Assembly (NCBI RefSeq): GCF_018139145.2
Contig: NC_059486.1
Location: 9,424,001-9,488,000 of the forward strand
Direction of reading: 5' to 3'
Length of the DNA stretch: 64,000 nt
Source of the DNA: Gymnogyps californianus
Taxonomy: Eukaryota > Chordata > Aves > Accipitriformes > Cathartidae
Part shown: piece after piece, positions 1 through 15,100 of the stretch
Layout: each line of letters opens with the position of its first letter
Numbering within the stretch: the first letter of the stretch is position 1
Notes under the pieces: generated by a model
Databases searched by the model: none
What the model saw: only the letters and a program-made list of their open reading frames with translations
What the model was told of the DNA's origin: nothing
Position numbers and translations under genes: made by a program

Positions 1-3000
1 AGGGGTATCTGTATTCTAACTAAGGACTGTTTTTCAATGGAACTCAAAATGAATAAAGCAACAGGAAACTTTTTAAAATACATTTTGGCACCATCCAAAC
101 GGCAGTGCCTTCTGTGTACTCCACTACGTGTGTTTCAGCTCTTATTGAGAGGTGTCTGATGGCACAGGTTGGGCATTGAAAAGGAAGAATCCTCTAGATC
201 ACCTGAGCAACTTTGAAGGAGAGGTGTCATTGAAAATAAGACATTTACAAGAGCACTTAGGCAATTTTTAAAATCCCTCCCAGAATGTGTATTAAGTTAG
301 CCAGGCACCAACATATTGAATAGCTCTTCATTGCCCTACTCTGTCATTTGGCACGGAAATGTTTAGTGCCTTGTTATTAATTTTCATATATTCAGAAGCT
401 TATTTCTGCAGAAATCGTGATTTTATTTTTTTTTCTTTCTTACTGGGGAAAATAAAACAAACTGCTTCTATTATGCTATGTTTCCATGGGGAACCTTACT
501 AATGTACATAATATACAACAGCTGATGGCAAGTGATGATAAGTTGCTTATACCACTGGGAGCTCTGGAATGAGTGGTTTACAAAGCCGGGTAAGTAATGA
601 AAGTCCATAAACAAGACACTCCACGGAGTAGCAGAGTGACAGAATTTTGGCTCCAAGCTTGAGGCTGTTTGGCTGGTATTGGAAATCCATATAACATCCT
701 TCCGTCTGGCATCTGCTACTTTGAGAAGGTTCAGTTCATTACAATAACAAATTTCAACTAAGCATGATTGCAGTCTGTGGCCTGTTCGATGGATGGCCTT
801 ACTGGAGCATCTCATAACTTGATCTCACGCTAGTGGGTGCTACAAGACAAGGCCTCCATGGTCATTTGTCACTCCCTGACTCTAGGCAGGGTACATGTGC
901 TGATTTGTAGTTAATGCAGGTGATCTTTGTAGCCTTTCTGATCAATCCAACCTAATTAAAGGAGTAATTCTCTGGTTTTAGGGCCAATTTACCTTTCCAA
1001 GATGGTATGAATGCCTGCAGCTCAACTAATAATGAGGTAATGTCTTAGAGCCAATTAAGTGCAAATGAAGCAGTAGAGCCCATTAGACTTGATAAAGTTC
1101 AATAAGAGATGGAGCAGGTGAATTTTTCCTTGTTAGAAACTCTGGTGTTTTAGGGAAAGTTAGAAAACTCACAGCAGCTTCTCACACAAGAATGTCAGGC
1201 TCTGCATTCCTGAAAGCAGTCCATCTCCTTTAGTTTCAGCCAGCATACTGATGGTTTCCTAAAACAGGGCTGTACTTCTTAGAGGTTAGGGATTCAGAAC
1301 AGCCTATATGTAATATTTTTCTGGATGTTATTTTAGCGAATGTTCTTGCAGATCAGCCCTCATCTATGAAAGGATTCTATTAATAAAACCAGCTGTGGAA
1401 CAGGAAGACAGAATGGTGTTATTAGTAACTGCAAAACCCTTTCAAAGCACTATTCATCATCCAAATAATTTACTAAATGGTTTCTGAGAAGAACTATTAA
1501 TTAACTGGCAAGAATGAGCCACATTAACATTTGTTTATTGCACTATGTCTGTTGGCCTTGTGGGCTTGGACCAGAAGAGAAATTATTTGAAGAAACACAG
1601 AGGGGCAAATTTTAGCTGTCCCCTCCATGGGCAGAATATTGCAATTATTCACACTGTGAAAGCTGATTTGGATTAAGGCCAGATGTGAAAGTGCAGTGCA
1701 GTAGCTATTTGAGACTCAGTTCTGCCCTCCTGTTGTCCCAGCTGATTCCCACTCCACCGAGCAGAAAGTCCTCCAGTACAACTCCTCTCTTCCACACCAA
1801 GAGCAGAGAGGGGCCTTGCTGCGCTGGTCCATCAAGGCTGAACAAATGGGCTTCTCCCTGAAGTGCCATGGGCCACCTCCACTGTGGTTCTGCAAGTGAA
1901 GGCACAGTCATTTGTGAGTGTCAAGTACTTCTGGTTTTGTTGTACCCAGTATGCAGATTTATTCCTTCCAGTGCTGCCCAGAGCCTCAGGTGCCACCATC
2001 TGAGGCCAAGTGGGATGTTCTGTATCACAGCCACACAGGAACATCCCGTGGCAGCGAGAGCCTACTGAAGTCAATAGGAGGCTTTTCATTTCCTAAGGTT
2101 TGTTGGCAGATCTAGGTGTCCAGACATGTTAGACCACAAGCTCCTCATCTGGGTTATACAAACACAGATCCCCCAATTGAGGCTTAAATTTGGAGCGGAT
2201 ATCATGTTTTGACTTTCCCCTCCCCATTAAGTTCTTAGCGTGCACCTATTTTACACTGTTTAGCTTTTGTTTTGTTTCTAATTTGTTGTTTTAAACGTAT
2301 TTGACAATATTTTTCTGCATCCGAGAAGCAAATTATTCTTGTAGTGAACTGTGGGTGCTGCTGTCCTCACTAGAGGTGCAGGTAGATAATTTACTTCTGG
2401 CAAGGGCTCAGGCCATTAATGCTATTCTTGCAGAATGAATTTGCACAAAGGCTTGTTATTTATGGCTAAACTCCATGGTACCAGAATGTAACATAAAATC
2501 TGGAATTGCTGTGTAATGGGAAATGTAAGGACACTGAGCACTGCCAGGTGATTATGGATGATTTTTTCCTCTTACCTGACTGGAATCATCGTAGGTGTCC
2601 TGGCTTACATTGCACGTGCCTTGCAGTAGCTTTGGGAAGCCATTCTTGATAGACTTGTCATGTGATACTTTCTGCTCCATCCCTTCCCCTCCTGACATCT
2701 AAACTAACAGAATTGTATTTGATAGCCCGCTGTCAGTAACTCAACATCAGAAATGAGCATCTCAACAACCTCTCCTTACAACAGAAATTCTCTTGCTCTC
2801 CAGGCCTCAGTCACAGCACAGCTTTCCTTTTCGATTGTTGAGAAGGTTTCTTTTCCACAGTACTGAGAGGTCCCGTGAGAAACAATTCAGTGGTTGTATT
2901 TTAATTAAATATTTAAAACTGTACAAATCAATTTGATGAGAAGGAAGAAAACATTGTCAGTGTAATTTAAAAATATGTATTTGTTTTTTTCTTCTGAAAT

Positions 3001-6000
3001 GGGACAGATTTGAAGCATTGATTCTTTCTGTAATTTGGGTTTTCTCTACTGAAAATGCATTTCAATAATCACTGTGATATAGCAAAAAAAAAAAAAAAAT
3101 TAGTTTTTCCAATCCTTCTCTCTTCTCTGCTTCTTTCACAAGTATGCATGTTTCCATCACATCTTTGCTTGTGTGTGTAGATCATTAGGGTTTGTTTGTT
3201 CAAAGGTAGCATGACGTGCTGGTATCGGAGGAAACACATTGATGTTGTAGGCAAAGTGTCATGTAAGACAGAAGTCCCTATAACAAAGCTTTATATAAAT
3301 CAGTAACTAACAGCAGCCATCGGGGCTCACTGTATGCATCGGCTGACTCTGTATCACGAGGGTTTTGCAGCCGCTAGTAGGATAGGCAGGAAGGGGAGGT
3401 TTTTACTAGGTGGACTTATATGCCCTTGCAAGGCAAGCAGACCTGAAGCTGTGTCGGTACATGGGATGAATGCAGTTAAAGGCTGAAGTGAAAGGTTCTG
3501 TTAAGAATGACCAGCAAAGAATTACGTAACATTAGTAATCAGTCCCCAAACACTTACAAAATAATGCCCATGCAATGCAGCTGACATCTCAAGCTTGAAA
3601 CCAGAGGAAGCTGAGGTAGGATCTTCTTCCTACCCGTTGGCATCCATCAGTGCATTCTCCCAGCTCCCTTTCCTCTCTGGCAGAAGCAAAATGCACCTCA
3701 TTTCCCTTTAGTCTGTTTCAACTGATGGCAGCAGGGTCGCAGAGATGTATCTGAGGTATTTGGCACAAAACATTGTGTATTTATTTTGTTCTACTGTATA
3801 TGTAAAGCCTTGATTTGTTCTTGCATCCAGGTCATCACTAGAACAAGATGAAGCAACTTGCTTTTCAGTTGCCCATTTGAAGTGAGGGAATAAAGAAGGA
3901 AAAGTATATTGTGGTTACCTGAATACTAAAAAAACTGACCACACAGTGGCAGCCTTTGTTACCGTAACTCAGCCAGTTTAGAGATGGTTAGTAAGGCTAT
4001 GGGTGAGTTTGAAAAGGCTGTTCAGAACATCGATGTTAGCATATAATACAAACCTTGGGCTCAATCCACTGAATCTTTTAATGTGAGATATCTATAAAGT
4101 CATTAGATGGGTTTTCTCAGCACGTGCTATGTAATCTGCACTGTTCTTTTTTCACAAAGGAAAAAACCTAACTGAATAATTCAGATATGTGAACAGAGAC
4201 GGTAATCAGGAGTGTCTTATGCTTCCTTGTCATGTGCAAATGGGAGAAGACGGCTATACAGGTGATGAGCTTATTAAATAGATCTATGACATTAGTTTCA
4301 ATGATGAGATCTAAATCAGAAACCTAATGGTGTGTTAGTTTACAGGTTAATTTTTCATTAACACATTATACACATCTTGTAAGCAGGTGTTGTGGACAAT
4401 TCCAGCCTAGTTGGTCTGGTCAGATGCATGAGCCGCTTTCAGGACATCTAGGCAGCAATGACCAGTGTTGTGGTCATGTTTGCAGAGTTGTGCAGTTTTT
4501 TATTTTTATTTTTTTAACAAATCTTGGATGGTGTGCAGTAGGTTGGCAAAGTGCGAAAGAGTTTTATATGCACTTGTTCCAAGTGTCCCTAGTGAAGTTG
4601 TTTTCCTTCTTGTCTTTTGTCTCGCTATGTTTACTAACTCCAGTTTTAGATTGCTTCTCCAACCGACATAAATGCATTTCACTGTTCACAGTGTTTCATT
4701 TCAGTGTTTCAAAACGGTAGCAGTAAACTATTTACTCATGTCAACACTAAAGACTAAATCACTTCTCTGTTACATGTCTGTGACAAATTTCAAAGTGTTT
4801 TCAGAATTTGACACATCCTTTCAGTGAAGATGTTAAAGAAACTAATGTCTTGACGATTTGATTCAGAAAGAGTGAATCAATTCAAAGTGTGAAGTTAGCA
4901 TGTGTGTGCAAAGTGGCCTTAGATTGCTAAACCAAGATCTTCAATGTAAAGCCACTTACACCTGAATTAGAGCTTCATAGTAGTCCAATATGTTTATTGA
5001 ATTACATACATTCACTTTTATATATTTTAATTAACCAATCTTAATTATCTTCATGTTGACAAGCCCTAAAATATCTGGATCAAAAGGAAAAGTGTTAGAT
5101 TGTGTCCTGCACCACTAAAACCCTCAAGTGGATTTTCTGTTGTGCTAGGGCCATGTGGTGGGCTGGTGGGAGCGAAGTGGGCTCAGTGACTTTTGTCCAT
5201 GGATAAATTTATATACCAGACATCACAAGGACATCTGAGGGCTTTTAGAGTATTGGTCTGGTAATGAAGAACAAGATAGCTTTTCCAGAATGAAGAATTT
5301 ACATAACAAAGATTTAAAAACTTAAAATTTTAAAAATTTGATTCTTATCTCTTTCTCCCACATGTCCTAAGCTATTTCTTCTCATTCTGCTTTTTGGCAA
5401 CCTCAGACTTCCTTAAAAACTTCCAAGCATCTGTGAGGTTAAGAAATATGTTAGCGTAACCTCTGGAGACAAGCTTCCATCTAGCATGAGAATCAACTTG
5501 AAGTTCTGGACTATAAATTTTATTTCTGCCATTAGAGCTGAGAACCCTCAGCTGAAGATGGACCAAGAAAGAATAACATTCAGACTCTTGAAAAATGACC
5601 TCTGATTTACAGTGGTGGCACAAAACTAAGCATTGAGTTATCAGCACATTCATCACTAGATTTAGTGCAGTATCTCAGGATAACGTTTTTTTTTTGAATG
5701 GTGTTACTGTCTGATTTTTGTGAAGCAATCTAATGTTTCTTTTTCATGCACCTCAACTACCCCTTTGTGCAAGTCATTACCCACCACTCCCATTAGGCTT
5801 TTATTTATCTGCCCTGTGTAAACCTGCTGATATTACATTTTTTTTAATTCCTGAGATGTGTCCTAAAACTCAGTTATGGCCAGTGATAAAGGTGCTGTGT
5901 CTGATTCTCAGTTGAGAGATGAGCATGATTTCCTTGAAATCGGTAATGAGATGCCAGTCCACACCAGTTCAAGGTATAAACCAGGAAGCTATACTGGATC

Positions 6001-8450
6001 CAGATTCATGTTCCTCTTAAATTTTGTTTATTTTTCGAATGTGTTAAAAAGCCTTGTGTCAAATGTTTCTGCCTTAGCAAGTTGAAAGCTGTTGACGTTT
6101 TTCCAGACATAGTCCTTTTAGAACTGTAATCCTGAAGAAAGCTGAAAGGTGCCAGACTAGCTATTTCGGTATTCATGTACCAGTGAGTCAGAACAGCTTG
6201 AATTTAGTGCTGGGCTTTTGGACAGCTTGGAAATGCCTCATGCTGTTGGAACTCATGCTTCATGCATGTGTTTCACTCCTTCAGCTGCTCAGAGGACAAA
6301 CCTGTCTAGTTCATACCTTGCACCCACTGAGATGAGAAATAGGGCCTTGTAATATTAATTTTTTCCCCCGTCTGCCTATTCTTCCTCATAGTCTTACCTT
6401 GAGATTACCCTAATGGCATCTTCTGTGTTGCTGACTTGTGGTTTTTATTTTCATATTAAGCCTCCTTTTCAGAGTGACCTCTCCTTACCTTTTTAAAGAC
6501 CAGGTACACACTAGGTTTTGTGAAGGGCTGCATGGTCCAGTGTAGGAGTTGGGCCTGGATGCTGGAATTGGGTCAGTTCCCAGGTCTATGGCTCAAGGAG
6601 AAAATTAGCTATTCTGGAGAAAATAAAGACTTCCATCAAGATGCCAGGAGGCTTTCTGTTTTCTAGGGTCAACTCTGCCAGAAGGGACAGGCTTCTTGAT
6701 CCTGCTTTATTTTGCAGGGTCCAGTAATAGTAGTATGGGACTGTGTGGACACAAGTAAAGCCACGGCAGCTAAAAACTTGTATTAAAGTAGATATCGAGG
6801 AGGAATTGAGAGGGCAAGGAAAGAGGAGTTGGTATTTGGGGACTGAGAAGCCACTTCAAAGGAAAATTACTTCAGGAAAGAGAATCTGAAGCTACAACAT
6901 TAAATTTTTTCGATGTCCCTGCATTATCCCTCTGCCTTTTGGAACAGCCTCAAGTATTACAGCAGCTGAAACTGCTGGAGAGGAACAGCGTGAAAAATAA
7001 TAGAAAAATAATCTCTTTATAAGAATTGGGGGCTAATACCCAGAGGCATCTTGACAACAAACAAATAACAAATCCTATACACAAAAGAGGTACTCAAATA
7101 AGGCAGCATGCTTGCATAACACCAAAGCCTGCTGAACAAAGCTTCCCTTGTAAGGCCTGCCCACTTGCTTGCAGTAGATAAATACCACTAAACCTTTCCA
7201 AAAGAAGCTTAAAAAAACCCCAACAAACCACAAACAAAAAATCCATGAACCTGCAATCTTGGCTCCTTGCCCTGTCGAATGCCCAAGACATATTTTGATG
7301 TGCAGCCAGTAGAGACAATTCCGAAGAAAAGTGAAGGCCAAGTCCTCTGCTAATGTAAATCCATTTGGCTTGATTGCTAGCCCAAAAAAATCAAGTGGAG
7401 TGGAAACAATAAAGTAATTTTAATATTAGATGCCATCCTGGCCTGCAATTTAGTGCCCCTCCCTTCCTCTCCTCCTTCCCAAGTACATGTGCAGTCACAC
7501 ACATCTGTTTCTTTATAATGCTAAGTGTGCATCTGATCTAAGGAAAGATCAATAAAACGGGTGAAATATTCCAGATGATGCTCAGTGACCTGGATGTCCA
7601 AATCCCATTGAACTTCCGCTTGAAAATGTCACTGGTAAAACTTTGACTGCAGTTCTGCCAGATCCTCCCTGCGGGGAGTTTGCAGTACTGTAGCACACCT
7701 CAAACTTAATTTCATACTTGTGGTGTTGCTTTTGGTGAGGTGTTTGTTCAATTGGAATAATCTGGAAGTTAGCACTGTGGCACTTCCCCTCAAACAAAAC
7801 CTTTGTGGAAGGATGCTGAGAGTTGCCTATACACAAATATACCCTAAAATTATACAGGCGTATATGTAATTTTCATATTTTGTTTCCAAATATATATAGC
7901 CACACATCATTTTAATGAGTGACAGCAAAACATGCTCCCAAAATTTAAATGGTCTGTCACAGCACCTGCAGCCTGCTTGCCTTCTTGATGATTCACACAG
8001 TAATAACAGTATTCACACACAAAAATAACAGTAGAAAAAATTATTGAAAAAAAAATCTTTTATATTTAAAATTTCCTAACCAGATTCGCTGGGTAGGAGA
8101 ACACAGTGCTTTGTGTACGTTGTTTTTTCTTTAAATAGCTCAGAGAAGCTTTGGAAAATGCACCAAACCATATTCCCTAGATGTCAGTCAGACATTTGAG
8201 CAGACCCAAGCTTTTGCTGAATCTTTGGGGCTTTGCCATCAGCACAACTTACTCGAAATTGAGTACAACTTATGAAGTAAGATGTATTCAGTCTTTAGAG
8301 GTGCTAACTTAGATGTTGTATAATTACCTGGGGTTAAAAAAAAAAAAAGCAAGTAGGTATTACTGTGTTTAGGAAGGCAAATGAGATTATAAAAACAACC
8401 GAAAATGTAAGCTGAAACTCCTCCCATCAAACTCTTCAATCAAAATTCAG

Positions 8451-8575
8451 GCCCCAATTCAGCAAAGTCCTCAAGTACCTCCTTAGCGTGAAGCACTTGT
8501 GTAAGTCCCCTTGATGTCAACGGGAACTGAGTGCCTGGTTAAAATTAAGCACGTGCTTAAAGGCTTTGCTGCCTG
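8451..8575. repeat. Palindromic (MITE-like) ancient repeat relic, copy 1
   Basis: The segment is GCCCCAATTCAGCAAAG at the left and GCTTAAAGGCTTTGCTGCC at the right. Positions 8460-8477 and 8554-8571 form an imperfect inverted repeat, and GATGTCAACGGGA lies near the centre. The features (AATTCAGCAAAG, AAGCACTT, GTCAAYGG, AAGCACGTGCTTAA) recall a palindromic repeat very common in turtle and crocodilian DNA. I cannot give its database name with confidence. It resembles a non-autonomous DNA transposon that has decayed. Confidence 0.55.
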
Positions 8576-11500
8576 GAGATGAATGCAGGCATGCTGTGAG
8601 GCATCCTGTCTTAGCTTGCAAAATGAATGCCTGAAACCAAATAGTAAGTGACATTTGAAAAATGTTGTAGCATTGTTCTTCACAAAGACACCACAAAGAA
8701 GTTTGTAAGAAAGCAGCAGGGAGGTGTTCAAACCAACATGGTCCTCCACTGAAAATGAAGGATACAGCGAGTAGGAAGGGATAAAAGTAACGAAGGGGAC
8801 ACTGATTGGGAGGGAAGAAGAAATACCAAATCCATTCTTCAAATTAGGAAGTGGTATTGAATAGGAATACCAGCTCCACTGCTGTCTCTCTTCTTAGATA
8901 AAAATTGAGCTTTCAGGGAAGTTCCTGCCTTTGTTTCACTTATTTTCTCCATTTGTCTGGGAGGACAGCGAGTACTTCGAGGCAGGAGCTGGTTTTCTTT
9001 CAGTGTGTTTACAGTGCAATGATGCCCTCGTGTGATGCTGTACTGCCAGGAGTAATGATATGAACAGCCATGCACCTTCTGAGAAGGAGAACAATTAGAG
9101 CTCGTGTTCTTCAAGGTGACTCAAATCACCAAACGCTGCCTCTGGTTTGTTTCTTCTGAATGACTGGAAGGAAACGCAAGAGCCCTGTCCAAACACTAAC
9201 GGACTTTGTGAAGCTGGGTGGGTCATGCTACCCATCCTCTGACTTAGTGGTGCTGGCTTTCTTAGGAGTTCACCTAAGATGAGAAAGGTCACAATCATTT
9301 TAAGGAACAGGTTCATGAGAGAGATCTCTTTACATTACAGAAGCATGCCTGAGAAACAGGGTTATTAATATTTGATTCTCATATCTTATGCTGTTGGAAC
9401 TGCCAAACAGTAAGGAGGATGCTGACAAGTCAGTCAGATTTGTCCTCTGAAGAATTTCATGACAGCTGGATTTTTTTTTTCTAATGTAACATTATCTTTC
9501 AGTAGATGGGCTGAGCAGGGCTGTGTGTTGATTTCTGTGTGGCAAAACTCTTGTCAGTTTGTGGCACTTATCTCCAAGTACCGTTTTCTTGCTCTGTTTT
9601 CTTTAAAAGATAAAGTTCTTTTTTGAGGCATCAAAGTACTTCACTCACATTGCTAAAGCCACTCCTTGTGGAGTCTGTCACTCTTCTCTTTTGAAGCATT
9701 CTGCAGGTTATATGAGAAAAATAAGAAATTTGGGTTGTTCCTAGGGTTTTCAGCCACAATTTTTGTTTTAAATTCCTATGTGTTGTCTTTATTGTGCACT
9801 AGGCAGAGCCAGCAGACTGGCTTCCCATCCACGTTATTTACATCTACGTTTGCATTGTAATGTCACACTGTAATGCTAAGATGTGTGACTGGATGAAAAG
9901 ACACGGTATCTGCCGGGATCTTTGTTTGTAAGTGCCAGGTACAAAGGTGTGTGAGTCCAAGACTGGATTTCTAAAGTACTACAATGGAAGAAGGAAATAG
10001 TAGTAATAAAATAGATAGGGAATCATGTACTCGATAGCTGAAGCCACGGAAAGAATATGTTTTATTAGTTGACATACATACATAGAAAAAGTAGGAAATT
10101 TTTGGGCTTTCTTCAATTTTTTTTATCCCTAAACCATCATGGTTACAACATCACTACGGCATAATTTTATAGCAGGGGTGGAACTTGGTTTATATCATTC
10201 AGCTGAAGAAAATGAAAAAGACATTTTCTATGAAATTCCACAGCCTAGGGCCGCTTTTAAAGAATGTGAATAGAAATATCAGATCTTGTTTTCCTGAATC
10301 CATTGCATATTTACTTGAGTTTTGAAGAACAGCTTGTAGGACACCAGTACCATGGTGTGGCATGATTGAAGTACAGAATGTGGTCACCAGAGAAGGCGGC
10401 GCTTGGTACGAAGTGTCAGTGTCCCTGTGACAGTGGGTGTGAGCAGGCTGGTTTCTTTCTCAGCAGCAAGCAGTGACATGTGGTCTGATGTCCAATGCTG
10501 TCATCCCTGCAACTGCTAATTGCACTCAACAGGCTTGCTAACCACTACCTGTCAATGCTGAAAATCTGTTTGGCAGAAATGTGATTGCCACATTGATGTT
10601 TTCTTGTGTTAAAAGCACTGTGAGGCTTTCAGAAAAAGAAAAATAGAGCAATGTCATGTAAGTAGTCCATCTTCAGTACCTTTTGATCCTCACTTTAAAA
10701 TTTCATAACTGACAAATGATGCTGCACACATTTTGAGCAAATACAGTGTGTTGTTCTTAGAAGGGCTTTTATCATTTTAAAGCCATGATGTTTCTCTCGT
10801 TTTTTCTCCTCTTTTCTTTCACTTTCACAAAACAGATGCTTTATGTTTATAGATTCAGTTTCTGTATTTCAGCTGATGAAAATGTATTTTGTTTCTTTCT
10901 GTCTGAGTGCAATAGTTGCCTGAAAGTGTGCCAGTGCTACTAATCACCTCACTAATGCGACAGCCAAGCCCTTCCAGTGCTCCCGTGTTTGTAGGTACAT
11001 TTTCCTGCACCAACAGATGGGCCAGCGTAATATAACTTGGAGCAAACTGTGAGTGCTCAAACCTACCCCAGGTGCTAATGTTACCCAGGGGACCACCTAG
11101 CAGCTGGGGAGCTAAATGTTTTGGTTCTCTTCAGGGTTGCAAAGAGGCAAGGGAAGCTGACAACTAAATGATTTCTCCTCCAGACTTCAGTGAATTTCCT
11201 CTTTTGTACCTACTTGAGAGTCAAATCTTGCTCTCCCAGAACTTAATGCCACTTTTCATTTTGATACAGGGAAACACTGAGAAAGCAGTGCTGTGGAACA
11301 ACATTACCCAAGGGGGAAGTTCAGGGAGGATCACCCTGATGCTAACCTGGTGCAGGCAGGGCCTGTTCTGTGGCTAAGGATGGCTGAAAATTATGAAAGC
11401 CGTATACACTGTAATGTTCACCGTATATAAATGGTTTAAATTGCAGTCCTCGAAGATTGGAGACTTAAAGAAATACAATCTACTTCATTCTTGGTGTAGA

Positions 11501-12033
11501 TATCATCCATTGCTGACATAAAATACTGGTTTGTCCTAGTACGTGTCTTGTTCAAATTGCTGGGAGTAGTAACCATTTCATAGAATGGCACTTCAGTTAA
11601 AGCCGAATTATATTTAATGGCATGTGCCCTTATACTTGTGATGATCCATCTAACAAAAGGCAGTGGTTACAACATGACACGCTGCACAGCATGTGAAGTA
11701 TGCAGTAGCAGAAAGGAGGGCACCCCACTCGGCCATCATCTTCTTGCTGTTACTAAACTGGGAAATAACTGCAGGTGGCTAAAAAGAGATGCATTCATTG
11801 ACTCTCTTTAAGGAGTCCCAAATGGGCCATCTGCAAACTGAGGCACCCCAATAATCACTGATGTCTGGAGGACCTTACTCTAAGTCAACACCAAGTTCTG
11901 CCTACTTATCTGAAAGCAGATTGTCAGTATTTTAAAACACCTGTGCTGCTGTTTTAAAAACAAAAAAGCAAGGTATTTAATTTCTGTATATTTTTTCAGC
12001 TTCTGATTCTCCTGTGTTTTTAACAGAAGGCAA

Positions 12034-12178
12034 TTTTATTATCTGCCCTTTACATATGAGTACACTGAGGTGTGGGGTGTCTTATTCAAAATACTCTGCT
12101 TTTGGCAGAACCAAGGATTCAAGCCAGCTCTCCTCAGACTTATAAAAATGTCCTACCCACAAGGTTATGCTGTCTTCT
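12034..12178 (-). mobile_element. Old MIR-like SINE relic
   Basis: On the + strand the order is TTTATTATCTGCCCTTTACA, then ATGAGTACACTGAGG, then GGCAGAACCAAGGATTCAAG, CCAGCTCTCCTCAGACT and GGTTATGCTGTCTTC. This parallels the reverse complement of the MIR consensus: TTATCCCCATTTTACAGATG, GAGGAAACTGAGG, GGCAGAGCCGGGATTCGAAC, CCAGGTCTGTCTGACTCC and a 5'-end match at TACTGCCTC. Divergence is high, as expected for an element older than the split of birds and mammals. No target-site duplication is visible. Confidence 0.7.
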
Positions 12179-15100
12179 TACATATGTATATTATGCATAG
12201 TTAATACCCATGAAATCAGTACCTGAATTTTCTACAGTCTCTTTATCATCCCAAGACATGTTTTTTTTCAGCTTCTTGCTTTACAAAACACATTTTATTT
12301 TGACTTCTCTCATAGTTTCTATTAGAAGTAGTCATGGTTTGATATTAATGTTTCCAGTGCTTTTGACACAGTCTAAGGCATGAATATCTGAAACCAGCTT
12401 GGCTTTGTATATTTTGTCAGCAGTTTAATGTCATTTCTCTTGCTGAGCAAGTGAATTTGTTCAGAATACAAAACGACTGTAAATTCTTTTAACAACTGCC
12501 TCCTGTGTAGCAACTTGTAGATGTTGTGAAATATCAGAAAAGTGAAACAAGACGGGGTTGGGTTTTTTTCCCATTTGTCGATTAGTACAGTTTTTGCTAA
12601 CTTAGCCTACTTTTGCTAAGCTCAACACTTTGGACAAAATTGTTCAAAACATATCGCATTTATCAAATATTGTTTGATTATTTTTCCTTTGGTTTTTGGG
12701 CTGGGTTTTTTTCTGGTCAGATTCAGAACGTCCTTCAATGATTAAATGCCATTTCTGAATAACAAATTAATCATGTTATCTACGTAGAGAACTCAGAATT
12801 CATCAAAACAAAAGATGAAGACTGTTACTCGTCATTTGAAATTGTGTAATCACAGCTATGCTGAGTTGTGTTTTGATTAAGTGGAACATGATTACAGAGA
12901 TCCATCACACAAAGATGCAACAGCATCCAGGGCAAGCGCAGATTTAATTCCATCCCAATATAACAAAGGTTTTTGAGCACAGTTTTTAAGTTCCCACTCA
13001 TGTAACGGGAAATGCTTAAAACTGTATGTATTTAAGGATGCTGCAGATTATTGCCTGAAGGAGCGCTCACAGCTCTTGTGCTACTGGAAGAATCAAGCAG
13101 GTAGACTGATATTTTGTGTTGAGACAGACTTCCCAATTCAGTCATAGGGCCCCAGACATATGGTTTACTGACCTAACTTGTGCTACCAAAGTCATAATTA
13201 CCATGATTTTCCACACTGCACATTCACAATAATATGCACAGTAGTCCTGAAATGAGTAGAAATAAAAAAAATTATCTGTAGCATGTGCAGTTCTCCATGG
13301 GTACAATGGCTGTGCAAAGGTTCACCCATCTTTTTCTCCATTTTTCTTTTGCAACTGGAGAAATGGATGATGGAGCAGGATATGGAGAGGAGGGGAAATG
13401 TGCAAGTTTGGTTACCATAGTATAAAACACAGACTTCTGATACTCAGCCAAGACTGAGTATCTCAGGGCCACAAATTGGTTTCTTCCAGTTGTGGTATCC
13501 AGAGCTGGAGTGAAGAACCAGGGCTGGCATCTTCCACTTCGGTTTAGATAACACATTTCATGGACTGCTGTTTGCATTTGTCTTTTGAAGCTGGTCAGAG
13601 GTTAGAGTTGAAGCAGTTTTCTATCCAGAATGAGGGCACTCAGAGGTCCCTACTTCTATAGAGTCATTACGTCAACGAGGGCTTTTTCTTCAAAGCCTGA
13701 AGGTGTCAGTTAAGTTGAGAAACTGAGAAATGGAGTTCAAGTCTACTATCTGTACTGTTTCCCTGACAGTACAGGATCATCCTCTACAATACAACTTCTC
13801 CATAAGATAAAAGTAGTGTAAAATTTCATTTTTAAGCTCATTTTATTTAAGATAAATTTAGAAATGTGAAGCCTCTCACTACAAAGCTGAGGACATAATC
13901 TAAACTACTCCAAGAGGTCTGTAAGACAAACTGCAGAAATATACTACTAGTTTTGTTAGCAATGGGCTTTTTTTTTTTTTTTTTTTGCATATGCTGAAAA
14001 CACAGAGGATTACTGGGTCCAGTTGTGATAACAAATCAGGTGAGCGGAGCACATCTGTAATACACAAAAGCTGTTCTTGTGGCCAGCCGCTGCCTTTAGG
14101 CTGGTATAGTTTCACGCTAACTTCACTCGAGTCAATGACTTGATGGTAAATTTACCACAGCCAAGCTGAAAGTACAGTTTAGTCTTGTTGTATGAAAGGT
14201 ACCAGGGGAAAAAAGAGAATAAAATAGGGGATACAGACTGTATGCCAATGATGCATAGTAGGGCACGCTTCCTACAAAGCATCAAAAGGGGAGTGTTAAG
14301 CACTTAGGCAACTTTAAATGTAGAGAGGCATTGATGATTGACGCATGGGCATTTTTGCAGGCAAGGAAGCCTTTTACCCTCTGTGGCTCTTGAAGTTCTC
14401 TTGGAAACATTCCGTATGGTTTTGTAAAGAGAGACAAATTGTTACAGTGCATCAGACTAGGTGCATGATGGAAAAATTTTACTTGCTCATATAATTCACT
14501 TATGGCTGGGGTACTTGTGAATTATTGGGCTTTCAGATGTGAGAAATAACCCTCATAAGTCATTGCTACTATTGTGACCCATCCTCTTTTCATTCACATA
14601 CACAGTTTTTCTTCCTTACCCTTCTAGCTAAAGCATATTATAATTATTTGATTAGATCTGTTACAAGCTGCTCTGAGGAGCAAAAGGATGAGACTGTTCT
14701 CCAAACTGAGGTTATGTTTTCAAGAATGCTGATTTCATCTTGGGGGTGGCTTACACTATTCTCAGTTAAAATGAAATCCAAAAATCAGCTCTTCGCAGAA
14801 TTTCAGAAGTCAACATCTGAGTGCTCCAGAAAGTCCTTGCAAAATTAACTCCCATTTTCACACATCAGCATTTTCAGGCTTCAGCTGAACTAGAAAGGTG
14901 AGACCATTTCTGTGCTTTTTCCAGCCTCACTGCTCTAAGGAAGAGCAGTCTGTGCCTTTGGGAAGTTCATCCAAACCAAACCTGTCAATCAGACAGTCAC
15001 AGGAGCTCTGCTTGCCTATTCACTTTATTTCAGTGCATTTTGACTTCCCTTCCTTATCTGCATTAGTGCGCTTCAGTGCGTTATGTCTGTTGTGAAAAGG